Source: Zobellia galactanivorans | Lineage (GTDB): Bacteria > Bacteroidota > Bacteroidia > Flavobacteriales > Flavobacteriaceae | Direction: 5' to 3' | NCBI RefSeq assembly: GCF_000973105.1 | Contig: NC_015844.1 | Span: 2,662,501-2,726,500 of the forward strand | DNA: 64,000 bases | Part shown: positions 44,130 through 52,527 of the stretch, piece by piece | Numbering within the stretch: the stretch's first letter is position 1 | Layout: each line of letters opens with the position of its first letter | Made by a program: the position numbers and the translations under genes | Notes under the pieces: generated by a model | What the model was told of the DNA's origin: nothing | Seen by the model: the letters and a program-made list of their open reading frames with translations, nothing else | Databases searched by the model: none

Positions 44130-44616
44130 GTGCTTGTACGTTTGTTCGTAACGGCAATTTTTATTGGATTATGTTCGGGTGGCGGTGATGATCCGCCATC
44201 CGTACCTAAAGATAATAAGGAGCCATTCGCAGTAGCTGAACCGATATTCCGCGCTGATAACGAGTGGTGCGCAGACCATATGTTAATTTTTAATGGAGCA
44301 AAGCTGTAGACCCAACCGCCCGATCTTGGACTTGGATGGGGGAATCGCAGCTCTAGGCATTGGATTTTCCAAAGGTGAGTGTAATCAATACTATAGAGTA
44401 GATAATCCATCCTAAAGATAAACTCGCTATCGACCATCGTTTAGCTTTTGAAGCCGGCCACAGCAAAAATCAAAGGACGGACCGTAGTTTTAAAATCAAA
44501 GGAAATTGAAGCTCCAATTTATATCCGCTATGCCTTTTCGGGGAAACCGGATGTCAATTTAGTCAACGGGGCCGATTTGCCTGCCTATCCTTTCAGAACA
44601 GGTACTGGTGAATAGT
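44130..44616 (+). pseudogene. Decayed sialate-O-acetylesterase-like (SGNH/SASA) gene
   Basis: A GTG at 44130 opens a short lipoprotein-like start (LFVTAIFIGLCSGGG) that stops at 44309. Further on, after frameshifts, the plus strand reads [39 protein letters not shown] and [11 protein letters not shown] before a stop near 44616. The RYAF...NL.N...LPA.PFRT pattern is the usual C-terminal end of sialate O-acetylesterase-type carbohydrate esterases. The catalytic Ser-containing core is gone, so this is a remnant of a much longer gene, probably lost by internal deletion. It lies at the junction of the convergent GH-A and GH2 genes. Confidence 0.6.
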
Positions 44617-44627
44617 ATAAAATAGCT

Positions 44628-47600
44628 TTAACGAACTGAAATCTCGTCAATAAATAGCGACTTGTTCTCTAGCCCTTCCAAATTGATAGTGTTGGCGCCA
44701 CGATCAATTTCAATGGGGATGTTTACCGTTTTCCATGTATTGCCCAAGTTACCTGTATGGGGTAATTGAAGTTTTGGGCGAACCGTTTTTCCGTTGATCG
44801 AAATTTTTATGCTTGTACCCTGTGTTTCCTTCGTGCTATACCTAATAAATAGATTTCCGCTACCGGCCCCTCCGTCATTTTCTTGGTACCATGAGATTAT
44901 GGCTCCTGTATTATTCATATTCACATAGCCCTTTCCATTAAAATTTGTCCCTTTTGATGAAATTTCGGCATTGCTTAAAGTGGCGTCTTCGGCTTGCTCA
45001 CCAATTGGGCGACTATTTTCATTGGTTTTGTTCCAGCTAAAACCTTCGTTTTTTCCGAAAGTTTCCTCTAGAATTTGAAAAGGTTCTCCGTCGACTACTA
45101 TTAATGCTTTTACCGTAGTCTCTAAACCTATTTCAAAACTGTGATTATAGGGCGTTGATTCGCTTGTCGGCCGGTCTCCGTTTGTAGTATAGAAAATTTT
45201 AATATCAGGGTTGAATTGACTTCCTCTTAAGGTGATGATTTCGGTATCTATACTTACTGATTTGGAAGTGATTAATTTTTTCTCTCCCAAGATAGAACTT
45301 GCCAATACGTTGATGTCTCCGTCTGGATTTGTACTTTCTATGTAGGCACGGATTAATCCGTAAAAGGCCTTTCTATGATTTGGCCCTACATGTTGTTCGG
45401 TGTCAACGGGACTTCCATTATCTAAAGCCTTGATTTTTCCGGCGCCAAACACATTAAAGTAGGTTCTGTTTTCTCCGTAGGGGTAAAAGGTTCCCTTGTT
45501 ATCCGTCGTGCTCACTCGAACTTGAACAATATCGTTAGTTTTATGTCCTAAGGTTTCTCCATCAATGGATAACTGAATCTTAGCAGGTTCGTTTGCGGTG
45601 CTTACCATTTCTTCCGAAATCGCTTTTCCATCTTTATAACCAATAGCTTTTAACGTTCCGGGTTGCCATTTTACTAGCCATTGGCACTGCATTTTATCCC
45701 AAGCTTTCCCGGGTTTTTGTTTTCCTAAGGAGAGGCCGTTAAAAAACAACTCCACTTCATCACAATTGGAATATACCCAAACCGGTATTTTAGTATTCAA
45801 TTTCACTTTAGGATGCGTCCAATGTGGTAAAATATGAACCATAGGTTCAGTCGTCCACTGGCTTTGGTATAGGTAGTATAAATCCTTTTCAAAATTGGCG
45901 ATATCGATAGCGCCTCCCATAAAAGCTTTGAACGGCCAGCCCCCGTGTACATAACCTGCTTCTCCGATATAGTCGTGACCGGTCCACCGGAAAGAGCCTG
46001 CATATGCCGGAATGTCCCTCAGTTGGGCGATATTTAAACGCGATGATACCCGAACCGTTGCGTTGTCATAACTAGAGTTGAAAATTTGTTTTCTGTTTTT
46101 CCTTTCGGACCCATCTATCCAATCATGGGTAAATACTTCTTTTTCTGTTAAATCAGGAAGGTCGTAAGGCCGTTGTTTCGGGTTTGGAAAACCATCTCGA
46201 AACCAAGTTTTAGTTCGGTAATACCCCCTAACTTGCCAAGTATGGGTGTTTTCGGTGCCGATAAAAACCTTTCCACTTTGATTCTCCTTAAGATTTTCTA
46301 GGAAGCCTTTCTTTTCGCTGCCACCGTTAACGCCCAATACATTCATGTATTTCGAGCCGGAATGCCCGGAGGTTACAGGGCGTGTAGGGTCTAAAAGATT
46401 ACAGGTTTCGACTAAATCCTTCCCTACTTCACCACGCGTTTCGTTGCCTACACTATAAATAACAATAGAAGGGTGGTTCCGGTCTCTCTTGATCCAATCG
46501 GTAATATCTTGTTTCCACCATTTTTCAAAATGATGGGCTCCATAATCGTTTTTGGCTTTTTTCTTCCAGCCATCAAAAATTTCGTCCATCACCATAATAC
46601 CTATTTCATCACAGATGTCATAAAACTCGGGGGTTTGTGGGTTATGGGCTGTTCTGATGGCATTTACGCCCATATTTTTTAATTGCTGAATACGAAAAAG
46701 CAGAATTTTATAAGGTACCGCTGCGCCTAAAGCCCCGGCATCCTGATGGTTGCAAACCCCACGAAGTTTGATGTTTTTGCCGTTCATCCACATCCCGGTT
46801 TCCGCCTTCCATTCAATATCACGAATTCCAAATCTGTTTTGTACAAGGTCTACCACTTTTTTACCTAAGAGCAATTCGGTTTTTAAGGTGTATAGGTATG
46901 GGTTTTCAGGAGACCAACGGATTGCGTTTTTGATGTTTAATACTGTTTTTACCCGCAGTTCTTTTTCGAACCGATCTTTAGAGGAAGCAATAACCTCTCC
47001 GTCTTTGTTAAGCACGGTAGTAATCAGTCTTACATTTTTGGCTGACTTGTTTTTATGGAAGACCTCAGTATCTATAAAAACCTTGTCGCCTTCGGTTCTA
47101 ATGAAAATTCCGTTTCTGGGAATGTGGGTGTTGTTTTTAATATCTATCCAAGTATGTGCATAAATTCCACTACCCGTGTACCAACGTGCTGAAGGTTGTA
47201 GGTCGTTGTCAATACGAACGGCAAAAGTAATCTGGTCAGAGGTTTGTGCCATTTCGCTAATGTCATAGGCGAAAGAAATCCATCCGTAAGGTCTTGTACC
47301 GAGCTCTTGTCCATTGGCCCAAACGGTGCTGTTCATGAATGCGCCGTCAAAAGCAATTTCAATATGTTTTCCTTTCCATTCCCTTGGAACGGTAATGGTT
47401 TTTCTGTACCACCCAAAACCTGCCGGTAGGTAACCGCACTGGTCGCCCATAGGATTGTTTTTATCGTATTCTCCCTCAATACTCCAGTCATGGGGCAGAT
47501 CTAATATTCTCCATGAATTATCATTGAACTCCACTTGTTCTGCACCGGGGATGTCTTGCTGGATAAATTTCCAATTAGCATCAAAACTGATTCGTTCACC

Positions 47601-47711
47601 GATGGGCTTGTCCGATTTGGGCGGACTGGCAAATCCTGAGGAAATAAGGCAGAAAAGAAATAACAGCATTAGGGTCGGGATGCATTGCTTTTGAAGATGT
47701 TTCTTGTACAT
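44628..47711 (-). CDS. GH2 beta-galactosidase-like enzyme with C-terminal CBM-like domain
   Basis: A 1027-residue exported glycoside hydrolase. A signal peptide (LMLLFLFCLISSGFA) is followed by the GH2 sugar-binding domain (about 40-215, LPHDWSIEGEYD, GFGWYRKTI, GIYAHTWIDI), an Ig-like domain (about 215-310) and the TIM barrel (about 315-610). Catalytic candidates are Glu424 in YSVGNETRGE (acid/base) and Glu487 in FIGTENTHTW (nucleophile); KLRGVCNHQDAGALG and NAIRTAHNPQTPEFYD are also family hallmarks. Later Ig-like domains and a C-terminal jelly roll (about 895-1027, GEQAEDATLSNAEISSKG, ISWYQENDGGAG) resemble CBM6/35. It is periplasmic by prediction (no lipobox). It probably removes beta-galactosyl units from oligosaccharides imported by the neighbouring SusCD system. 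Confidence 0.88.
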   Translation of the reverse strand: MYKKHLQKQCIPTLMLLFLFCLISSGFASPPKSDKPIGERISFDANWKFIQQDIPGAEQVEFNDNSWRILDLPHDWSIEGEYDKNNPMGDQCGYLPAGFGWYRKTITVPREWKGKHIEIAFDGAFMNSTVWANGQELGTRPYGWISFAYDISEMAQTSDQITFAVRIDNDLQPSARWYTGSGIYAHTWIDIKNNTHIPRNGIFIRTEGDKVFIDTEVFHKNKSAKNVRLITTVLNKDGEVIASSKDRFEKELRVKTVLNIKNAIRWSPENPYLYTLKTELLLGKKVVDLVQNRFGIRDIEWKAETGMWMNGKNIKLRGVCNHQDAGALGAAVPYKILLFRIQQLKNMGVNAIRTAHNPQTPEFYDICDEIGIMVMDEIFDGWKKKAKNDYGAHHFEKWWKQDITDWIKRDRNHPSIVIYSVGNETRGEVGKDLVETCNLLDPTRPVTSGHSGSKYMNVLGVNGGSEKKGFLENLKENQSGKVFIGTENTHTWQVRGYYRTKTWFRDGFPNPKQRPYDLPDLTEKEVFTHDWIDGSERKNRKQIFNSSYDNATVRVSSRLNIAQLRDIPAYAGSFRWTGHDYIGEAGYVHGGWPFKAFMGGAIDIANFEKDLYYLYQSQWTTEPMVHILPHWTHPKVKLNTKIPVWVYSNCDEVELFFNGLSLGKQKPGKAWDKMQCQWLVKWQPGTLKAIGYKDGKAISEEMVSTANEPAKIQLSIDGETLGHKTNDIVQVRVSTTDNKGTFYPYGENRTYFNVFGAGKIKALDNGSPVDTEQHVGPNHRKAFYGLIRAYIESTNPDGDINVLASSILGEKKLITSKSVSIDTEIITLRGSQFNPDIKIFYTTNGDRPTSESTPYNHSFEIGLETTVKALIVVDGEPFQILEETFGKNEGFSWNKTNENSRPIGEQAEDATLSNAEISSKGTNFNGKGYVNMNNTGAIISWYQENDGGAGSGNLFIRYSTKETQGTSIKISINGKTVRPKLQLPHTGNLGNTWKTVNIPIEIDRGANTINLEGLENKSLFIDEISVR

Positions 47712-48106
47712 ACGGGTGTTTTATGATGAAGGAAGAGTGGGTACTATAAGTGCCGCTGGATAAATAAAGCGATTGAAAAATCCAAATGTATATAACGCAG
47801 CGGATTAAAAAGTGAAAACCGAAAAAAAATAACATTTTGAGCCCCAAATTGAGATTTTGGCCGTTAAAAACATCAATTTATAAGGGTGGATTTTACAGCC
47901 GTCAATGGTACAAAGGAGTATTGGGATATAAGCCGTCATAACTCTAAATAGCTTTTTTATTGGGATACCGGGCTTGTAAAAAGATGAAGGCAGGAGGGAA
48001 GCTTTGCTTAGATCAGTTAGAATTATTAACCCATTTTCTGTATTTAACGATTTCCTTAAGACGAAATTAACATGGGCTTGGCAATATTTTAGTAAGTTTG
48101 CCGCAA
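47712..48106. promoter_or_regulatory. Divergent intergenic region, GH2 versus metal-uptake module
   Basis: No gene is seen. On the minus strand TACATTTG (47790-47783) could be the -7 element of the GH2 gene. On the plus strand TAAGTTTG (48093-48100) lies six bases before the ATG at 48107. Neither has a good TTTG at the expected distance, so both may need an activator or other control. Confidence 0.35.
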
Positions 48107-48415
48107 ATGCTTCAGGGTCGTTTAAAACATATCAGCTCGTATTTCTTACTTGTTCTTTTCCTTTCTGTGAAAATGGCAGGTCTGCACGTGTTGTCTCATT
48201 CTGAAGATAAAGACCATGCCGTTCATTGTACGGTTTGTGATCTGACTACCGCACATAATCTAGTTCCGGCTATTGCTCCGGATGTTCCTGATTTCACGGT
48301 AAACAATTTTGAGGAAATTTCCCTTCAAGAATCCGATGCCGAATATACCTTTGTGGTTAGCGGTACAATAGATTCCGATCAACTCTTTTCTAGGCCTCCT
48401 CCGTTTAGGCTATAA
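48107..48415 (+). CDS. Small exported His/Cys protein of the metal-uptake module
   Basis: A 102-residue protein. I start it at the ATG 48107; an in-frame TTG at 48098 would add three residues. An N-terminal hydrophobic segment (YFLLVLFLSVKMAGLHVLS) acts as signal or anchor. It is followed by HSEDKDHAVHCTVCDLTTAH, which packs four His and a C-x-x-C pair into 20 residues, and an acidic remainder ending in FSRPPPFRL. This looks like a metal-handling site. Small proteins with this layout often precede TonB receptors in Bacteroidota, but I cannot name a characterised family. A TonB receptor and two His-rich lipoproteins follow on the same strand. The gap of 230 bases to the receptor has no clear terminator. 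Confidence 0.65.
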   Translation: MLQGRLKHISSYFLLVLFLSVKMAGLHVLSHSEDKDHAVHCTVCDLTTAHNLVPAIAPDVPDFTVNNFEEISLQESDAEYTFVVSGTIDSDQLFSRPPPFRL

Positions 48416-48645
48416 TCTTTCCTGTACATTTCTATAGTTCTAACACCACGTAGGTGATGGGTTTTGAGTAGGTTTTTGCTCCGTCCTGAGTCAGTTTATA
48501 TGTGGTTTGCTACGGTAATCCGTGGTCGGTATGCTTCGTTTTTTTTTTTGAGTGTATCTGTTTGAACACTAGTTGTGTACAGTTGTAAAAGGACGCGTTT
48601 CCGCGTTCTTGTTCTCTTAATTTTTCTAGTTTTTTAGCAATCAGT

Positions 48646-51015
48646 ATGATGTACAGATTATTGGGCATGTGGCTGTGTTTTAGCCTATGCTTGGTAGCCC
48701 ATGCACAAAGCACTTTTGATGTCGAAGGTGTGGTGTTGGACGGGAATACCTTAAAACCGATCAAGGATGTAAACATCCTCAGTAAACCCTTTTTTGCCAT
48801 TTCCAACGACAACGGCGAGTTTAAAATTTCCGATGTCCCCAAAGGAAAATACACCTTTACGGTAAGCCATATCGCTTATGGGTTACAGCACCTTGAAATC
48901 GAGGTAGATAGCAACCATAAACCCTGGGTAATAAGGCTTCAGGAAGCCGTGACGAACTTGGAGGGGATAGAGCTTTCCGCAACAACGGATGGGCGTAAGG
49001 CACAGGAGTTGGCGACGATTTCCGTGGCGGTTTCAAAGGCGTTTTTGGAGGGGAACAGGGAGAACAGCCTTATGCAGACCCTTAAGAAAATCCCCGGGGT
49101 AAGCACTATTTCCATCGGTTCTGGACAATCAAAACCCGTTATCAGGGGGCTCGGTTTTAATCGCGTAAGCGTGGTTCAGAACGGGGTAAAACACGAGGCC
49201 CAACAGTGGGGTAATGATCACGGACTTGAAATCGACCAGTACGGTATAGAGAACGTTCAGATCATAAAGGGGCCGGCCTCCCTTCTGTATGGATCTGATG
49301 CTATTTCGGGAGTGGTGGATATCGAGCCGCCTAGTGCGCCAATACCTCACACTTTTGAAGGCGAAGTGAACCTACTGGGTGAAACCAATAACGCCCTCTT
49401 GGGGGTCTCAACGGGAGTTCAAGGGCGAAAAGAGACTTGGTTTTACCGCGGGAGACTCACCTTGAGGGACTACGGGGATTACAAGGTGCCAACCGATAAA
49501 ATTCGGTATGAGAGCTATATTTTTGACCTGCATGACAATCACTTGAGGAATACGGCGGGGCAAGAGGCCAATGTAAGTTTCAGCCTGGGCTATCTGGGGG
49601 ATGGCATTAAGTCGGAAACCTTTTTTAGCAATGTTTTTGCCAAGAATGGATTCTTCGCCAATGCCCATGGCCTTGAGGTGAGAACTTCCGCCATCGATTA
49701 CGACGGGTCGAGCCGCGATGTCGATTTGCCCTTTCACCAAGTGAACCATTTCAAGGTGGTTAACAACACCACTTTTTTTAAGGATAAGCATATCGTACAG
49801 CTCGATTTCGGCTTTCAGAACAACCAAAGGGAAGAGCACTCCGAGCCGGTGCCCCATGGTTATATGCCCAAGCCTGCCGACAGTAGGGAGCGGATATTTA
49901 GCAAAAATACCCTTTCCTTGAACGCAAAAACCACTTATAAGCCCAATGAAGCACATAGTTTCGTGTTCGGACTCAACGGTGAGATGCAAAATAACAATAT
50001 TGGCGGCTGGGGGTTTTTGATACCCGAGTACGAGCGCTACAATGTTGGGGCATATGTATTTGACCATTATAAGCTTAACGCGAATTTTCATTTACAGGGA
50101 GGGATACGCTACGATTGGGGGCATATGTCCACCCAAGGGTATCGCGATTGGTTTCCGTCTACGGTCAATAATGCCGACGGTACCACGTCTTATGTATACA
50201 TGCAACGGTCACAGGAAAGGAGCCTAGACTTTAACAGTGTCAATGGTTCGGTGGGCCTGAGCTATCATAGCAACAAGACTATCTACAAGTTGAACCTGGG
50301 CAAGAGTTTTAGAATGCCCTTGCCGAACGAACTGGCTTCAGATGGTGTCAATTATCACATGTACCGCTATGAAAGGGGGAATATAGACCTCGACCCCGAG
50401 CGATCCTACCAAATCGATGCGGATATTGAACATAAGGGAAGCAGGTATCGCATAGGTGTAAGTCCCTTCTTGAATTTTTTCGGAAATTTTATTTATCTCA
50501 ATCCTACTTCGGGTTACAACGAGTCGCTACAGGTTTATGAATATGTGCAAAGTAAGGTGGTCCGCTATGGGGGCGAGCTTAGTGCAGGGGTAGACCTTAA
50601 TGCTTCCTTAAGTGCCGATGCTTCGCTGGAGTACGTCTATTCGAGGCAGACCAGTGGACCGAAGAAGAATTTTACCCTCCCTTTTTCCCCACCGCTATCC
50701 GCCTTGTTCTCTATCAATTATCGGTTTAACGATTTGGGCTTTCTGACCGAGCCCTCCCTCAATGCGGATCTGCGGGTTACGGCCGAACAAAATAAAATTG
50801 TCCCTCCCGAAGAACGCACCGATGGCTACCAGGTTTTGAACCTTTCCGCCACGGCCAAGTTGAACTTGCCCGGCTTCGAGAGGCCTACCCGATTACGGGT
50901 AAAACTCAACAATGTATTCCATACCGAATACTACGACCATACCAGCTTTTACAGGCTTATAGATGTGCCGGAGGCCGGTAGAAATATATCGCTATCAATA
51001 ACAATTCCTTTTTAA
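48646..51015 (+). CDS. TonB-dependent receptor, probable transition-metal (zinc-like) importer
   Basis: A 789-residue outer-membrane receptor with a signal peptide ending near VAHAQ. A carboxypeptidase-like domain (about 23-105, VEGVVLDGNTLKPIKDVNIL) precedes the plug (about 115-225), which has KPVIRGLGFNRVSVVQNGVKHEAQQWGNDHG followed by VQIIKGPASLLYGSDAISGVV. The barrel ends NISLSITIPF. There is no SusD partner and no STN. The plug motif RGLGFNRV..NGV with a His-containing loop (HEAQQWGNDH) resembles ZnuD-like receptors, and further His occur in the extracellular loops (HSEPVPHGYMP, HMYRYE). Neighbouring His-rich lipoproteins support a metal role. Zinc is my preferred guess; copper, nickel or cobalt, or heme, remain possible. 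Confidence 0.8.
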   Translation: MMYRLLGMWLCFSLCLVAHAQSTFDVEGVVLDGNTLKPIKDVNILSKPFFAISNDNGEFKISDVPKGKYTFTVSHIAYGLQHLEIEVDSNHKPWVIRLQEAVTNLEGIELSATTDGRKAQELATISVAVSKAFLEGNRENSLMQTLKKIPGVSTISIGSGQSKPVIRGLGFNRVSVVQNGVKHEAQQWGNDHGLEIDQYGIENVQIIKGPASLLYGSDAISGVVDIEPPSAPIPHTFEGEVNLLGETNNALLGVSTGVQGRKETWFYRGRLTLRDYGDYKVPTDKIRYESYIFDLHDNHLRNTAGQEANVSFSLGYLGDGIKSETFFSNVFAKNGFFANAHGLEVRTSAIDYDGSSRDVDLPFHQVNHFKVVNNTTFFKDKHIVQLDFGFQNNQREEHSEPVPHGYMPKPADSRERIFSKNTLSLNAKTTYKPNEAHSFVFGLNGEMQNNNIGGWGFLIPEYERYNVGAYVFDHYKLNANFHLQGGIRYDWGHMSTQGYRDWFPSTVNNADGTTSYVYMQRSQERSLDFNSVNGSVGLSYHSNKTIYKLNLGKSFRMPLPNELASDGVNYHMYRYERGNIDLDPERSYQIDADIEHKGSRYRIGVSPFLNFFGNFIYLNPTSGYNESLQVYEYVQSKVVRYGGELSAGVDLNASLSADASLEYVYSRQTSGPKKNFTLPFSPPLSALFSINYRFNDLGFLTEPSLNADLRVTAEQNKIVPPEERTDGYQVLNLSATAKLNLPGFERPTRLRVKLNNVFHTEYYDHTSFYRLIDVPEAGRNISLSITIPF

Positions 51016-51056
51016 TAATTAATCAAATGAAGTATAACACCCAAAACAAAAGTAAA

Positions 51057-51833
51057 ATGAAAGCAAATTTTAAATTATCAATCTTTTTCGCATCCTTGAT
51101 CCTATTTTTTAGCGCTTGTAGCAGTGACGATGAAAATCCTAGTGTGACAGCTCCCGTAATTTCCGATTTTGAATACGGCGCAGGAAGCGAACACTCGACC
51201 GACCGCGTAGCGTATAAGGGCTCCGATATACATTTGGAGGCCGCTATAACGGCCGAGGCTGTGGTGAAGAGTATCTCGGTCGATATTCATTCCGATGATG
51301 TGACGCCTGCAGAGGGCGAAGTGGAGTGGCATTTTGAACAAAGCTATACCGATGCCACGTATCTCGTTAAAAACCCAACTTTTCATGAGCATATTGATGT
51401 TCCTTCAGATATTCCTGCCGGTGAATACCATATAGTCTTAACCGTTACCGACGAAATGGGGAACAGTACCGAGACGGAAGCCCATTTGCAAATTTTGGAT
51501 GTGATCGCAGTAAGCGATTTTTCCATGGATGAGTCCGTAGTGCGAGGGGAAGATTTCCATGTTGAATTTCAGATAAGTGCAATTCACGGGATTCACGAAC
51601 TTATGGTCGATGTGCATGCCCACGGACTCACCGTAGGCGAAGGGGAAGTAGAGTGGGACGGTGAATTCAATTACGGTGAAAAATACCACGAAGCCACCGA
51701 AGCGGAATTCCATGAGCATATCGACGTGCCGGTAAGCGCTCCCGTAGGCGAATACCATATTAAGTTTACCATTACCGATGAAGAGGGAAACACTTTTGAT
51801 TACGAAGCGCATATTGATGTAGTCGCCCCCTAG
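51057..51833 (+). CDS. His-rich lipoprotein with two tandem DUF4625-like domains
   Basis: A 258-residue lipoprotein counted from the ATG at 51057; an in-frame ATG at 51027 would add a hydrophilic extension. The lipid cysteine is C21 (LFFSAC), followed by Ser-Ser-Asp-Asp-Glu. Two homologous beta domains (about 30-145 and 150-258) repeat the same features: a VDIHSDD or VDVHAHG strand, GEVEW, a FHEHIDVP motif and GEYHI..T.TDE.GN. About 20 His are distributed in paired positions, suggesting several metal sites per domain. Downstream of the metal TonB receptor, it may gather metal at the surface for the receptor, as SusD does for glycans. This function is inferred. Confidence 0.75.
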   Translation: MKANFKLSIFFASLILFFSACSSDDENPSVTAPVISDFEYGAGSEHSTDRVAYKGSDIHLEAAITAEAVVKSISVDIHSDDVTPAEGEVEWHFEQSYTDATYLVKNPTFHEHIDVPSDIPAGEYHIVLTVTDEMGNSTETEAHLQILDVIAVSDFSMDESVVRGEDFHVEFQISAIHGIHELMVDVHAHGLTVGEGEVEWDGEFNYGEKYHEATEAEFHEHIDVPVSAPVGEYHIKFTITDEEGNTFDYEAHIDVVAP

Positions 51834-51840
51834 TACTTAA

Positions 51841-51876
51841 GGCCATCAAGCGGTTATCCCTTGGTGGCCAATTTTT
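51841..51876 (+). terminator. Stem-loop between the two DUF4625-like lipoprotein genes
   Basis: GGCCATCAAG and CTTGGTGGCC pair (one wobble) around a 9-base loop and are followed by AATTTTTAATT. It may be a partial terminator that lowers expression of the last gene. Confidence 0.55.
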
Positions 51877-51893
51877 AATTCAAAAATCATTTT

Positions 51894-52367
51894 ATGAAAT
51901 CAATAAAATATGTTTTTCTGTCTACCCTGTGCCTCTTGTTTTTGGCTTCGTGCTCAAACGGGGATGACACCGATGTAGACGACGAAAAGCCATCTATTAG
52001 TTTGGCCGGAGGGTTTCCACAATCATGCACCGAGCTTAAGCGGGGAGAGACCTATATTTTTAAGGCAAACGTTAGTGACAACGTCGGGCTTTCTGCCTAC
52101 AGTTTAGATTTACACCATAATTTTGACCATCATACCCACGACGATCAAGGTAGTAAATGCGAGCTTAGTGCAAAGAAAACTCCTGACAATCCCTTGATTT
52201 TTATGGAAAACTATACCCTTGAACCGGGTAAAACCTCCTATGAGATCACTATTGAATTGACCATACCCCAAGATGTGGATACCGGAGATTACCATTGTGC
52301 CTACTCGGTTACCGATGTTACGGGTTGGCAGGGCAGGACCTCGGTAGATGTCAAGATTGTAGAGTGA
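51894..52367 (+). CDS. His-rich DUF4625-like lipoprotein
   Basis: A 157-residue lipoprotein with C20 (LFLASC) followed by Ser-Asn-Gly-Asp-Asp. One beta domain (about 35-157) is homologous to those of the preceding gene: SLDLHHNFDHHTHDDQGSKC carries five His plus an acidic/Cys cluster, and the end has GDYHCAYSVTDVTGWQGR, matching the GEYHI..TDE.GN motif. Two Cys pairs (near residues 44, 83 and 139) could form a disulfide or metal ligands. It ends the plus-strand metal module. Function inferred from composition and context only. Confidence 0.75.
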   Translation: MKSIKYVFLSTLCLLFLASCSNGDDTDVDDEKPSISLAGGFPQSCTELKRGETYIFKANVSDNVGLSAYSLDLHHNFDHHTHDDQGSKCELSAKKTPDNPLIFMENYTLEPGKTSYEITIELTIPQDVDTGDYHCAYSVTDVTGWQGRTSVDVKIVE

Positions 52368-52452
52368 TTTTTTTTGATTTCCGCCTTTTACCGGTAAAAA
52401 TTATTTTGAAAGTGTAAGTGCGGACTGGCCGTTTAAAATATAAAACAACGGT

Positions 52453-52492
52453 AGAAAAAAAAGGCTACCCAACTTTTTGTTGAGTAGCCTTT
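52453..52492 (-). terminator. Terminator of the STN TonB receptor gene
   Basis: AAAGGCTAC / GTAGCCTTT with an inner CAAC/GTTG extension and a TTTTT loop (on plus). On the minus strand it is followed by eight T, 36 bases past the receptor stop. It also separates this gene from the converging metal module. Confidence 0.88.
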
Positions 52493-52527
52493 GCTATATG
52501 GCTAAAACGAATAAATAAGAACTTGCC

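Noticed and set aside
20250-47711. Assigning the region firmly to carrageenan or agar use
   Set aside because: The enzymes are galactosidase-like and the organism looks marine, but no sulfatase, GH16, GH127 or GH129 gene is present, so naming the substrate would go beyond the sequence.
49408-50091. A 227-codon minus-strand frame inside the metal TonB receptor
   Set aside because: It lies wholly within a receptor with complete plug and barrel motifs on the other strand and has no domain of its own.
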